From contig NZ_CP109149.1 of NCBI RefSeq assembly GCF_035920345.1, forward strand, positions 4,278,001-4,342,000: a stretch of 64,000 nt of DNA, in the 5' to 3' direction. Shown here one piece after another: positions 24,470 to 33,550 of this stretch. Made by a program: the position numbers and the translations under genes. This DNA comes from Nocardia vinacea. Its GTDB lineage: Bacteria > Actinomycetota > Actinomycetes > Mycobacteriales > Mycobacteriaceae. Positions within the stretch are counted from its first letter, which is position 1. Each line of letters opens with the position of its first letter. The notes beneath the pieces are model-generated. The model was not told where the DNA came from and did not search any database. It was given only the letters and a program-made list of their open reading frames with translations.

Positions 24470-25962
24470 ACGGAACCTCCGGATTGGTTCGGGCCCTGGC
24501 CGCCTTGCGCAGGCGTCGGCGGTGTCACGGTCGGGGCGATCGTCGGCCGTTCCCCGATTACCTGTTCGGTATGGGGGGTGTCGTCGACATACATCAATCG
24601 GTCGGGATGCCAGGCGACCACCCGATTGCGTTCGTTGCCGTTGGCGCCGCCACCACCGCCCATACCCGGGGACATCGGCATATACGGCATCATCCCGGTC
24701 CCGGTACCCGCACCGCGCGCGGCCGCCGCGGCCGACGAAGTGGACGACGCCGCGTCGATGACCGGTGTTCTCGGCATCCCGACCGCGGTGCTCGATGCCG
24801 CACCCGCGGTCGCGACGATCGGCATCGCGCCGACCGAGACCGAGGTGCTCGCGCCGGAGATGTCCGGGATCCCGGCGCCGGAGATCGAACTCCCGGAGCC
24901 CCCGGAGCCCAGCGATCCGAGGCCCGAGGGGATGCCGAGATCGTCGTATCCGTAGTCGCTGTACTCGTCATCGAGGCCACCCGAGGTGTCCTGGTTCTGC
25001 GCCATCCCGGCAGCGGAAGACATGGCGCTCATCATCGCGGGGAGCATCTGGGACAGCATGCTGCTATCGCTGCCACTGCTGCTTCCGTTGCCGTTGCCAC
25101 CGGCCTCGCCCGTACCACCCTCGGCGGGAAGCTTGGAGTTGACGGTCGTGGTATAGCCGGTGATCGCCTCGGCGGAGCGGGCGTTCTGCTCCTGGAATTC
25201 TGCAAGCGCCGCTTGCAGCGCCACCTCGTTCTTCGACTTCATCGCGGCCAGCAACCGCTTGCGGGCCGCGATAATCTCCTCCGGGGTCGGATGTTTCGCC
25301 TTCGCGGTCGAGAAGGCGGCGCCGTAGGCGTCGACATTGTCGGCGAGTGCCCCCAATTCGGTACCGAGCTGACCCAACCAGTTCCGATGTTGGGTGAGGT
25401 GCTCGGACACCGTGGTGCCGACCGGGCTCCAGTTCTGCATCAGGGTGGCCGCACCGTCGACACCTTCGGCGGCCGCGGTGTGGAAACTCCCGGTGTAGTT
25501 GCGGACCTCGGTCGCGAATCTGGTCGCCGGGCCGGGGCCGGGGCCGGTGTGCAACTGCTTTGCGAAGGTGAGCGGGTCGACGGATCCGGTGGCCGCGGGC
25601 AGGTTGAAGGTCGGCGCCTGCCGGGCACCGAATTCCTGCACATCGCCTACCGGATTGGCGAGGATCTCCGCGCCGCTGCCGTTCACAATGCGCGCGCCCA
25701 AATCATCGGTCGCGGTGTAATCGGCTGCCGCACCGCCGATGTGGTGTGCGTGGCGTTGGACCTCGTTGAGCACGCCGAGCACGCCATTGAACAGCGATGC
25801 GGCCTGGGCGTTGAGCCGGGGCACATGTGCTCCGGAGATCGGGTCAGCCCCTGCGGGCTGCACCCAACTGTTCGGCAGTCCCGCCCCGGTGTCACGCGCC
25901 AGTGCGGCCAGCTTCGAGGCCACATCGACGAGTTCCGCCGGATCGACATTCAGCGGCGCCAT
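24466..25962 (-). CDS. EspB-like ESX substrate (PE/PPE-type helical protein)
   Basis: 498 residues, with GAGGAGGAGG just before the ATG. Residues 1-90 resemble a PE-type helical hairpin (VDPAELVDVASKLAALARDT). Residues about 150-275 resemble a PPE-type bundle with NWSPVG and a YGAAFSTAKAKHPTPEEI segment near the usual YxxxD/E region. The C-terminal 200 residues are Gly/Ser-rich with a Met-rich LSQMLPAMMSAM stretch (about 300-315) and a conserved-looking WHPDRLMYVDD. EspB has a fused PE-PPE fold and is secreted by ESX-1. Lack of a Sec signal agrees. Confidence 0.75.
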   Translation of the reverse strand: MAPLNVDPAELVDVASKLAALARDTGAGLPNSWVQPAGADPISGAHVPRLNAQAASLFNGVLGVLNEVQRHAHHIGGAAADYTATDDLGARIVNGSGAEILANPVGDVQEFGARQAPTFNLPAATGSVDPLTFAKQLHTGPGPGPATRFATEVRNYTGSFHTAAAEGVDGAATLMQNWSPVGTTVSEHLTQHRNWLGQLGTELGALADNVDAYGAAFSTAKAKHPTPEEIIAARKRLLAAMKSKNEVALQAALAEFQEQNARSAEAITGYTTTVNSKLPAEGGTGEAGGNGNGSSSGSDSSMLSQMLPAMMSAMSSAAGMAQNQDTSGGLDDEYSDYGYDDLGIPSGLGSLGSGGSGSSISGAGIPDISGASTSVSVGAMPIVATAGAASSTAVGMPRTPVIDAASSTSSAAAAARGAGTGTGMMPYMPMSPGMGGGGGANGNERNRVVAWHPDRLMYVDDTPHTEQVIGERPTIAPTVTPPTPAQGGQGPNQSGGSV

Positions 25963-25991
25963 CGCCTCCTCCTCTCACATCCGGCTCACGA

Positions 25992-27596
25992 TCACGCCGG
26001 AGCGGCCACTGCGGGCATGGCCGCACTCGCCGACGGATCGCCGGTAACCGGCATACCCGACATCTTGCCCTGATCCTCCTCGCCCGGCGCGGTCGCTTCG
26101 ATGCCGTGCGGATGGTTGAATCCGACGAACTGGCCGAATTCCCCAGCGCTGTCGGACATCTCCGTCGGAGTGAACTGCTTCAACTGGCCGTTGACCACGA
26201 CCTCCAGTGTGCCACCGTCATCGGCGGGGAAGGCCACCACGATCGCGGTGCGCTCGTCCCAGGTCGCGACATCGCCGGTCATCAGCTGGTACGGATCGAC
26301 CGGGGTCCCGATCTGCTTCTTGTCCGACCACTTCGCCGGAGTCTTCGCGTAGGCCGCCTGGGCGTCGGTGCCGCTGGCGTTGCCGAACGCCGCATCCAAA
26401 GCCTGTGCGACAGTGGCAGATACCTTCTGGGTCCGGCCGTCCGGAAAGGTGTACACCACGGTTCCGTCGGAATTCGGCGTGCGGCCCGGCATTCCGGCCG
26501 TGGGCTGCGAGGAGGACGAATTCGCCGGGGGTGCGGTGCTGTGCGCGGGTGCGGGGGTGTTGGTCGCGGCCTGCACCGCGGGCTGGGCAGGCGTGACGGC
26601 CGCGGGTACGGCGCGGACTTGGTCCTCGTACGGGTCGTATTCGCCGCGCCGACTGTTGAGGTCGGTGTCATTCTGGCCGCGGTTCATCATCTGCGACATC
26701 AACATCGGCAGCATCGAACTCATCATGTCCATACCGGAACTCGCCGGCGATGCGGCCGCACTCGGCACCGATGGTGTGGCGGTACTCGGATCCGTGGCGC
26801 CGTTGTTGAGGTTGTCGAGCGCCTGCTGCACCTTGTCGTCGAGCGAGTCACCGGTCGGCGTGGTTCCGGTGTCGACTCCGGGTGTGGTCGGATTGAGATC
26901 GTCCAGCCCGGGGACAGTGGAACCATCGTCGATGGGGGTGACGCCGGTAGGGTCGATACCCGGAGTCGTCGGAGTCGTCGGCACGGTAGGGACGGTCGCC
27001 GGATCCAGCAGCTTCTTCTTCAGATCCGCGTTCTCCTGCTGGAGCTTCTTGATCTGCTCTTCCAGCTCTTTGAGCTTCGCGGCCTCTTTGTCGGCGTCGC
27101 CTGCGACCTCCGAGTTTGCCGAACTCGCCTCGTCGAAAGCAGTTGCGACCGACTGGATCGCCTCGTTGCAGAACTCGTAGATGTGCTGATCTTCCTTCTT
27201 CCCCGGGCCAGGCAAAGTCGGGGCTTTGTTGGAAATGTGGTCGATTCCGGCATTAACGGCCTTCTGCGCGGCAATGGAGATGGCCTCGGTCTCCTTAGCC
27301 TTCGGCGCAATCGCCTTGGCCGAGTCATCGATCAGGGCGGCCGCCTGGCGCAGGCTGGTCGCCGTGCTCCCGTAGTTTGTGAAATGGGACAGATTCGAAC
27401 CCTCGACCTGAGGGGGCACTGGCATCTCCGGTGGGGCGCCCTTATTCTCCTCGCCGTTGCCACAGCTGTCGAAATAACCTTGAAACGTCGTGGGCAGCTT
27501 CTCGTACCAAGTTATCGTGCTTGGCAGCGGCTCATACTCTGGTGCCACCTGCCTAATCTGATCGGGATCAGGCATCCACATTTGGTGAATTTTCAA
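25992..27596 (-). CDS. Large secreted-protein candidate of the Esp-like operon
   Basis: 534 residues from a TTG placed 8 nt after GAGGAG; an ATG five codons later is possible. Residues 60-190 are helical with a charged coiled coil (ELEEQIKKLQQENADLKKKL). Then follow a Thr/Pro-rich linker, the Met-rich MDMMSSMLPMLMSQMM (about 290-305) and a C-terminal domain (about 385-510: DGTVVYTFPDGRTQKV, PYQLMTGDVATWDERTAIVV, FNHPHG). I do not recognise the C-terminal domain. It is the second gene of the operon and probably a substrate along with the EspB-like protein. Confidence 0.68.
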   Translation of the reverse strand: MKIHQMWMPDPDQIRQVAPEYEPLPSTITWYEKLPTTFQGYFDSCGNGEENKGAPPEMPVPPQVEGSNLSHFTNYGSTATSLRQAAALIDDSAKAIAPKAKETEAISIAAQKAVNAGIDHISNKAPTLPGPGKKEDQHIYEFCNEAIQSVATAFDEASSANSEVAGDADKEAAKLKELEEQIKKLQQENADLKKKLLDPATVPTVPTTPTTPGIDPTGVTPIDDGSTVPGLDDLNPTTPGVDTGTTPTGDSLDDKVQQALDNLNNGATDPSTATPSVPSAAASPASSGMDMMSSMLPMLMSQMMNRGQNDTDLNSRRGEYDPYEDQVRAVPAAVTPAQPAVQAATNTPAPAHSTAPPANSSSSQPTAGMPGRTPNSDGTVVYTFPDGRTQKVSATVAQALDAAFGNASGTDAQAAYAKTPAKWSDKKQIGTPVDPYQLMTGDVATWDERTAIVVAFPADDGGTLEVVVNGQLKQFTPTEMSDSAGEFGQFVGFNHPHGIEATAPGEEDQGKMSGMPVTGDPSASAAMPAVAAPA

Positions 27597-27620
27597 GGAG
27601 TTGCTCCTCGGCCGGATCCG

Positions 27621-28112
27621 TTACGAGATGGGCTTGATGGGTAGTTCGGCAAGAGCGGTCGGCGATCCTGCCGTCATCGAATCGTAGAGTTTGTTCATAT
27701 ACGCGGCACCCAAGCCGCGGCCGAGTGCCTTGACACTCCGTTCCCCCCAACTCGTCGCCAGGCCCTTCGTGATCTTTCCCTTGGCCGCCCCCGTGGCACT
27801 GCCATACAGTAACTTCTGGGCGCCTTTCTGCATGCCCAGCTTGGCCAACTTCCCGCTCCCGCCTTTCGCTAGTGCCCGGAGAGCACCGCCCGCGAGCTTG
27901 CCGCCGGGAAGCGCACCGAAGAGGCCGTCGACGAGTCCCCCTTGGATGGCGTCGTCCCAATCCTTACCCTCCGCATGGCTCCAAATCGCGCTTGTCGCAG
28001 CGCCCGCGAGCGGACCGAGGACCACGCCAGCTCCAGGAATCATGGAGAACGCGGCCGTGATCCCGCCGACAGCGAGGTCCTTCCCGCTGAGGCCGAACAA
28101 ACTGAAACCCAT
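27621..28112 (-). CDS. Gly/Ala-rich hydrophobic protein heading the Esp-like operon
   Basis: 163 residues from the ATG at 28112, with AGGTGA 5 nt upstream. Hydrophobic segments AVGGITAAFSMIPGAGVVLG and GALPGGKLAGGALRAL alternate with small-residue linkers; the tail is GLGAAYMNKLYDSM. Paralogue of 19109-19594. The family is unknown to me; it is potentially membrane-active. First gene of an eight-gene operon running to 20161. Confidence 0.68.
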   Translation of the reverse strand: MGFSLFGLSGKDLAVGGITAAFSMIPGAGVVLGPLAGAATSAIWSHAEGKDWDDAIQGGLVDGLFGALPGGKLAGGALRALAKGGSGKLAKLGMQKGAQKLLYGSATGAAKGKITKGLATSWGERSVKALGRGLGAAYMNKLYDSMTAGSPTALAELPIKPIS

Positions 28113-28205
28113 TGTGATCACCTATCCGATGACGCGCGCACCTACCCGCAATAGATCGTTGACGACCATGCGTGGACGGTCTATCGACCCCCTCATTGTT
28201 GAGGA

Positions 28206-28221
28206 TTCCCAATAGTGGGAA
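28206..28221. promoter_or_regulatory. Palindrome TTCCCA-N4-TGGGAA in the divergent promoter region
   Basis: A perfect 6-bp inverted repeat with a 4-nt spacer between the Esp-like operon (start 28112, minus) and the transglycosylase gene (start 28426, plus). The 313-bp region 28113-28425 has no gene of its own. The site could control both directions (inference). Confidence 0.5.
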
Positions 28222-28425
28222 CCTGAGGTGCACACCGAACGAGTCAGGATGATGACGGTAGGGCATGCACTGACGTGCACGAATTGCCATGGCCACCACG
28301 TTGTTCCGGTCCGCCGGGCATCGACACGGGAGGAAGTACCGGATGAGCCTCCACCGCCTACCGCTCGGGCGTCCGGCACCGCCGGTCACTCATGCCCGCA
28401 TGCGGTGGGCGCACGGCGGTGCCCG

Positions 28426-29862
28426 GTGACGAGCGCCGAGGCGGAGATCGCCGTCGAGCATCCGGAGGATGCAGGCGATGCCGAACAGGAGCAATCCGCT
28501 CCGGTAACCCCGTGGACGAACAGACAGCGGCGCACGAATCCGTCGGCGCCCGGCCAACCGGTGGCATCAGGACCGAACAGTTCGTCACCAGCAAGTCAGG
28601 GAACGACGAACAACAATGCCGTGCCGGGGCAGAATGGGGCGCCGGCGACGCCGCAGGGGCAGGCGGCGCCGGGGGGATCCGCTCCGGGTTCGTCGGCGGT
28701 GCCGCAGGGGAATGTTGTCGCGCCGCCGGATGCGGCGGCGGGGCAGGGGCAGCCGCCCGCTACACAACCGCAGGCCCAGGCGCAGGCCGCGCCCGCTGAG
28801 CCTGATCATTTGGTGGATCCGGATACGGTGGCGGCGTTGGCGCCTGCGGCGTTGTCTGCGGGGGCGATGGCGTTGGGTGTGTTGCCGATGCTGGCCTCGG
28901 CGTTGGCCGGGCTCGGCAGCGGTGGTGGTAGCGGTAGTGGTTCGGGTACCGGTACCGGTGCCGATAGTGGTGGTGCGGACGGGTCAGAGGGTGGGTTGTC
29001 GCCGGAGGCGCAGAAGGCGTTGCAGGCGTTGAAGTTGCTCGCCGCTGTTTATGGTGATGGGAAGACCGATGATCCCGAGGTCAAACAGTTACGGCAGCAG
29101 TTGGGGATCAACGGGACCGGTTCGGGAGCGACCGCGATCAAAGCGCGGCAGTTGTTCCAGAAGAACGCGGCGACCGCGTTCAACAACCTCGACAACCAAT
29201 TGGCTTCCTACATCACCGGTTTGGCCGGTAACCACAAGGTCGACAAGAAAGCGGTCACCGCGCTGATCCGCGAGGTCAACGTCGCCCTGGCCGAACTAGG
29301 CCCCCAGGCCTACACCAAAGCCGGACGCCAGAAAGTCCACCAAATCCTCACCAACGCACTACAAAAAGCCAGCCAGATCGTCACCGGTACCACAGCCAAC
29401 GCCACCGACACCGCCAACGCGATCAACCGGCTCACCAACCAATACCTCTACAACATCGCCGGGAAAAAGTATGCGGGCGGCGGCAGCAGTGGCCAGATGC
29501 CCGGCGGCACTGTCGGTGACTGGATCCAGCAGGCACTGCAGGTGCTGCAGCAGATGGGCTACGACATCAGCAAGATCGATCCACAGGCGATCGCGCTCAT
29601 CATCCAGCACGAATCCGGCGGCAATCCCAACGCCACCAATAACTGGGACAGCAATGCCGCGAAGGGCACACCCTCTATCGGCCTCATGCAGACCATCGGC
29701 CCGACGTTCAATAGTTACGCCGCGCCGGGGCACAAGAACATCTACAACCCGGTCGACAATATTGTCGCCGGGGTCCGCTACTCGATAAGCCGATACGGTT
29801 CAGTCAGTAATGTGCCGGGTGTCAAGGCGGTACGCAGCGGCCGAGCGTACGAGCCCTACTGA
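28426..29862 (+). CDS. Lytic transglycosylase (SLT-type) with shared helical domain
   Basis: 478 residues from a GTG at 28426, chosen because VTSAE aligns with MTSAE of the hydrolase at 31072-32520. A Pro/Gln-rich N-terminus (about 1-120) has no Sec signal. Residues about 128-350 are the shared helical domain, with LPMLASALAGLG then a Gly-rich run. The C-terminal 115 residues are a transglycosylase domain: the catalytic Glu in IIQHESGGNP, then GLMQTIGPTF and NPVDNIVAGVRYSISRYGS. It should cleave peptidoglycan glycan strands and open the wall for a secretion machine. The stop overlaps the next start (TGATG). Confidence 0.88.
   Translation: MTSAEAEIAVEHPEDAGDAEQEQSAPVTPWTNRQRRTNPSAPGQPVASGPNSSSPASQGTTNNNAVPGQNGAPATPQGQAAPGGSAPGSSAVPQGNVVAPPDAAAGQGQPPATQPQAQAQAAPAEPDHLVDPDTVAALAPAALSAGAMALGVLPMLASALAGLGSGGGSGSGSGTGTGADSGGADGSEGGLSPEAQKALQALKLLAAVYGDGKTDDPEVKQLRQQLGINGTGSGATAIKARQLFQKNAATAFNNLDNQLASYITGLAGNHKVDKKAVTALIREVNVALAELGPQAYTKAGRQKVHQILTNALQKASQIVTGTTANATDTANAINRLTNQYLYNIAGKKYAGGGSSGQMPGGTVGDWIQQALQVLQQMGYDISKIDPQAIALIIQHESGGNPNATNNWDSNAAKGTPSIGLMQTIGPTFNSYAAPGHKNIYNPVDNIVAGVRYSISRYGSVSNVPGVKAVRSGRAYEPY
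28809..29462 (+). repeat. 654-bp inverted repeat, left copy
   Basis: Read by eye, this segment is identical to the reverse complement of 31466-32119, with single differences just outside each end. It encodes the shared helical domain of the transglycosylase. Identity includes synonymous positions, so the copies are either very young or kept alike by conversion or inversion. Confidence 0.85.
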
Positions 29863-31040
29863 TGCCACCGCCGCAGCGGGACACACCGGATCCGAGCCTC
29901 GACAACACACACGAGGCCCGGCCGGGCACAACGACATCCGAACCACGCCGGAACACGACGCGGCGCAGTGCGGCGCGGGCACCGACCGGGATTCCCGCCG
30001 CTGTCCCGCAGCAGCCCGCCACGGCCGCGCGCGGTCCGGCCGGGGCGCCGATCGCCGAATCCGGTACCGCGGCAACCGGATCCCCCGTCGGCGCCCGCCC
30101 CGACGCACTCGCCGGATTCGGTGCGAGCGCACCGTACGCGGCGGCGGCGCTCGGTGCACTGGCATCCATGGCCGCCCAGTACGGCAACGCGAACCCCACC
30201 GCGGATACCGGTCAGCCGTACGCACCACCTGCGCTCGGCTCCGGACAACCGACTTCATGGCCCGGCGAATCGGGCACTCAGTACGCGGCGAACAATCTCG
30301 ACACCGCCCGGCGCGGTCAATCGTCGCAATCGTTGAACGCCGAACTCGGCCGCCTGCTCGGTGGCGCCGCGGATACCACCATCCGGGGCCGAGCCGCCAT
30401 CGATGGCATTATCGCCGAGGTCAATACGGCCATGACCGCACTCGGCGGCGTCGCGGATACCACCGCCGGGCGTCAAATGCTGATCACTACGCTCGGCAAT
30501 GCCTTACAGCGCGCAGGCACCGTACTCGGACAGGGCCAGGCCGCGACGGCGATCACCGCGGATAAGGTTGCAGCACTGGCCGACCGCTTCCTGCAGAACG
30601 CACGTCCGACCCGGCAGCCGCAGCGCCGGGCCCAGCCGAGCACCAGTGGATCAAGTGCACGTCCGCCGCGCACCCGCCCGTCCGGTCGTCAAGGTCAGTG
30701 GATCAACGACGCGCTGCGCATCCTGGCCGCCAACGGCTACGACACCCGATACATCAATCCCGCCGATATCGCCGCGATCATCCAGCACGAATCGGCGGGC
30801 GATCCGAATGCGATCAATCTCTGGGACAGCAATGCCGCCAAGGGAACTCCGTCCAAAGGCTTGATGCAGACCATCGATCCGACTTTCAACGCCTACTCGC
30901 TGCCCGGTCACCGCGATATCTGGAATCCGGTCGACAACATCATCGCCGGTGTGCGGTACGCCATCTCCCGCTACGGTTCGGTCAGCAATGTGCCCGGTAT
31001 CGAGGCGATGCGCAATGGCGGGCACTACGTCGGTTACTGA
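29862..31040 (+). CDS. Second lytic transglycosylase
   Basis: 392 residues, coupled to the previous gene. A hydrophilic Arg/Thr/Pro-rich N-terminus is followed by a helical domain distantly like that of its neighbours (about 140-245: AAIDGIIAEVNTAMTALGGV) and a C-terminal transglycosylase domain with the catalytic Glu in IIQHESAGDP, then GLMQTIDPTFNAY and NPVDNIIAGVRYAISRYGS. It has no Sec signal. Duplicate function with 28426-29862; it lies wholly between the two inverted-repeat copies. Confidence 0.87.
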   Translation: MPPPQRDTPDPSLDNTHEARPGTTTSEPRRNTTRRSAARAPTGIPAAVPQQPATAARGPAGAPIAESGTAATGSPVGARPDALAGFGASAPYAAAALGALASMAAQYGNANPTADTGQPYAPPALGSGQPTSWPGESGTQYAANNLDTARRGQSSQSLNAELGRLLGGAADTTIRGRAAIDGIIAEVNTAMTALGGVADTTAGRQMLITTLGNALQRAGTVLGQGQAATAITADKVAALADRFLQNARPTRQPQRRAQPSTSGSSARPPRTRPSGRQGQWINDALRILAANGYDTRYINPADIAAIIQHESAGDPNAINLWDSNAAKGTPSKGLMQTIDPTFNAYSLPGHRDIWNPVDNIIAGVRYAISRYGSVSNVPGIEAMRNGGHYVGY

Positions 31041-31071
31041 GCCGGGATACGCCGATCTCGGCAGCCGACCG

Positions 31072-32520
31072 CTACGACCACCGGGTGGCGTGATAGCTAC
31101 TCGGCAGATTGCTCACTTTGACCACATCTCCGGTGTGCGGCGCTTGGACACATTGGCCGTTCCCGATGTACATCATGACGTGGCCAGGATTTCCGTTATT
31201 GAACTGCTCACCGGGGAAGATCAGGTCGCCGGGGCGGATATCGGCCGGGTTGATCTTCTGCAGCTGCTTGTACTGGTCGGCGGCAACGCGTGGGATCTTG
31301 ACGCCCGCCTGCGCGGCCGCATATTGCATGAGTGACGAGCAGTCCCAGGAGTTCGGACCGTTGGCGCCGAAGACGTACGGATCGCCGAGTTGAGCCATCG
31401 CGGCCTGAATCGCCTTCTGCGCAGCCGCGGTCGTCCCGGTGGCTGCGGCGCCTGTGTATTTTTTTCCGGCGATGTTGTAGAGGTATTGGTTGGTGAGCCG
31501 GTTGATCGCGTTGGCGGTGTCGGTGGCGTTGGCTGTGGTACCGGTGACGATCTGGCTGGCTTTTTGTAGTGCGTTGGTGAGGATTTGGTGGACTTTCTGG
31601 CGTCCGGCTTTGGTGTAGGCCTGGGGGCCTAGTTCGGCCAGGGCGACGTTGACCTCGCGGATCAGCGCGGTGACCGCTTTCTTGTCGACCTTGTGGTTAC
31701 CGGCCAAACCGGTGATGTAGGAAGCCAATTGGTTGTCGAGGTTGTTGAACGCGGTCGCCGCGTTCTTCTGGAACAACTGCCGCGCTTTGATCGCGGTCGC
31801 TCCCGAACCGGTCCCGTTGATCCCCAACTGCTGCCGTAACTGTTTGACCTCGGGATCATCGGTCTTCCCATCACCATAAACAGCGGCGAGCAACTTCAAC
31901 GCCTGCAACGCCTTCTGCGCCTCCGGCGACAACCCACCCTCTGACCCGTCCGCACCACCACTATCGGCACCGGTACCGGTACCCGAACCACTACCGCTAC
32001 CACCACCGCTGCCGAGCCCGGCCAACGCCGAGGCCAGCATCGGCAACACACCCAACGCCATCGCCCCCGCAGACAACGCCGCAGGCGCCAACGCCGCCAC
32101 CGTATCCGGATCCACCAAAGGATCAGGCTCCGCACGGTGCTCCGCCCCCGGCTGAGGCCCAGGCTGCGCAGCAGGCGGCTGACCCGGCTGCCCCACCGAC
32201 TGATCCGGCGGCGCCACAACATTCCCCTGCGGCACAGCCGTCGAACCCTGACCAGGGCCGCCCTGCGCCGCCTGCCCCTGCGGCGTCGCGGGCGCCCCGT
32301 TCTGACCCGGTGCCGGTGATGAACCGTTCTGCCCGGGCGACGTACCGGATCCCGGATTCACCGGACCGGTGCCCGCGCGCGGTCCTTCCTTGCGCTCTTG
32401 CTTACCCGACCACGGCGTCACCGGGCCGGATTGCGAATCACCCTCTCCCCCAGCACCTTCGGTCTGTTCGTCGACCACTTCGACCTGGTAATCCGCGGGC
32501 CACACCTCCGCACTGGTCAC
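31072..32520 (-). CDS. NlpC/P60 peptidoglycan endopeptidase with shared helical domain
   Basis: 482 residues. The N-terminal linker and the helical domain (about 135-352) match the transglycosylase at 28426. The C-terminus is an NlpC/P60 domain with the triad positions visible: Cys in SWDCSSL, His in NPGHVMMYIGNG, and a third His in APHTGDVV. It should cut stem-peptide bonds. No Sec signal is seen. It overlaps the upstream gene by 4 nt and closes the T4SS-like operon, a role comparable to the VirB1/TcpG-type hydrolases of conjugation systems. Confidence 0.88.
   Translation of the reverse strand: MTSAEVWPADYQVEVVDEQTEGAGGEGDSQSGPVTPWSGKQERKEGPRAGTGPVNPGSGTSPGQNGSSPAPGQNGAPATPQGQAAQGGPGQGSTAVPQGNVVAPPDQSVGQPGQPPAAQPGPQPGAEHRAEPDPLVDPDTVAALAPAALSAGAMALGVLPMLASALAGLGSGGGSGSGSGTGTGADSGGADGSEGGLSPEAQKALQALKLLAAVYGDGKTDDPEVKQLRQQLGINGTGSGATAIKARQLFQKNAATAFNNLDNQLASYITGLAGNHKVDKKAVTALIREVNVALAELGPQAYTKAGRQKVHQILTNALQKASQIVTGTTANATDTANAINRLTNQYLYNIAGKKYTGAAATGTTAAAQKAIQAAMAQLGDPYVFGANGPNSWDCSSLMQYAAAQAGVKIPRVAADQYKQLQKINPADIRPGDLIFPGEQFNNGNPGHVMMYIGNGQCVQAPHTGDVVKVSNLPSSYHATRWS
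31466..32119 (-). repeat. 654-bp inverted repeat, right copy
   Basis: Reverse complement of 28809-29462, apparently without mismatch. It lies inside the NlpC/P60 gene. The two copies are 2.0 kb apart and enclose both C-terminal catalytic domains and the complete second transglycosylase gene. Confidence 0.85.
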
Positions 32521-33446
32521 GATCCACCCCCCAGCACTCGCTTGATGCGGACATCACGGCCGGTCGGCATCGACTGCTCGACGAACCGTCCGGAATAGGC
32601 ATCATAAGTCATGACTTGTGTTGCACCGAGGGCGATTCCGGTCCGGGTGGGTGCGTTGCTGCGGTAGTCCCAGAAGACCAGATCACCCGCCGAAACCGCG
32701 GCGGGATCGACCCGCTGTCCGCACGCCGCCTGGGCCGCAATGGTTTTCGGAAGCACGATCACCGCTTTGCCGATACTCGACGATTGCCCGCACGCGACCG
32801 CCGCCGATCCCGGCTGGGCCGACGTACCACTCGCCGTCGGTGCCACCGTGGCGGGTGCGGTGTCGTCCGGTGGAAGCGCCGTCGGATCGCAACGCCCAGT
32901 CACTGCGCCGGCCGAGGCCTGATAAATCACATCCCGCGTCAGCCCTGCCGCACTCGACGGGCCACTCGGCGCACCGTCGGCACTTCCTGACGACGCTTTC
33001 AGCGCATGGTTGATGGCCAATTCGCGGGCACAGTCACCGAGCAATCCGCTCATAGTCGTCTGCAGCGGCGGCAGTTGATACGGCGCGGATTTCAATGCGC
33101 TGACGCAGGCCCTCTGCCATTCGGAGGCGTCGGTGTCATCCGGGGCGATGGTCAGCTCCGCATAGGGGTTGGTGGTCGGTATCGACGACCTCGCCGAGGC
33201 GGTTCCGACCGACCGGGATCCACCACTCGCGATTGCGGTTGTGCTGGCAACCACGGTCGCGGTGCTGGACGGATCCGGGCCCACCGCGCTGTCGCACTGA
33301 TAGCTGAGATCAGCGGCGGATGGCGAGGTCACCCCGCCAACCGCCAGCACCACCACCGCCAGCATGCCGCTGCAACCCCCCATCACCAACAACAACACCC
33401 ACACCCAAGCCGGAATCATCGCGAGGACCATGAGGCGGTTGATCAT
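32517..33446 (-). CDS. Membrane-anchored protein with degenerate NlpC/P60-like domain
   Basis: 309 residues. A membrane segment at about 12-40 (IPAWVWVLLLVMGGCSGMLAV) is followed by an extracytoplasmic region rich in Ser/Thr/Ala. The last 80 residues have the second half of an NlpC/P60 or CHAP fold (VSAGDLVFWDYRSNAPTRTG, then VMTYDAYSGRFV). The DCSGL-type nucleophile motif is not present; the nearest Cys residues are in VACGQ and AACGQ. It is probably a structural or inactive hydrolase. It overlaps both neighbours' frames by operon coupling on the downstream side. Confidence 0.65.
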   Translation of the reverse strand: MINRLMVLAMIPAWVWVLLLVMGGCSGMLAVVVLAVGGVTSPSAADLSYQCDSAVGPDPSSTATVVASTTAIASGGSRSVGTASARSSIPTTNPYAELTIAPDDTDASEWQRACVSALKSAPYQLPPLQTTMSGLLGDCARELAINHALKASSGSADGAPSGPSSAAGLTRDVIYQASAGAVTGRCDPTALPPDDTAPATVAPTASGTSAQPGSAAVACGQSSSIGKAVIVLPKTIAAQAACGQRVDPAAVSAGDLVFWDYRSNAPTRTGIALGATQVMTYDAYSGRFVEQSMPTGRDVRIKRVLGGGS

Positions 33447-33550
33447 CGAATGTCCTTCCTCGGTATTGCATGTATATCGGATCGCCGCCGAGCGTCGGTC
33501 TTGCGCTGCGGATGCGCGGCAGATCTATCTCGGACGAATCGCCACTCCGG

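Noticed and set aside
25827..27644. 605-codon plus-strand frame opposite the Esp-like operon
   Set aside because: Antisense shadow; Arg-rich composition and it crosses two well-supported minus-strand genes with ribosome sites.
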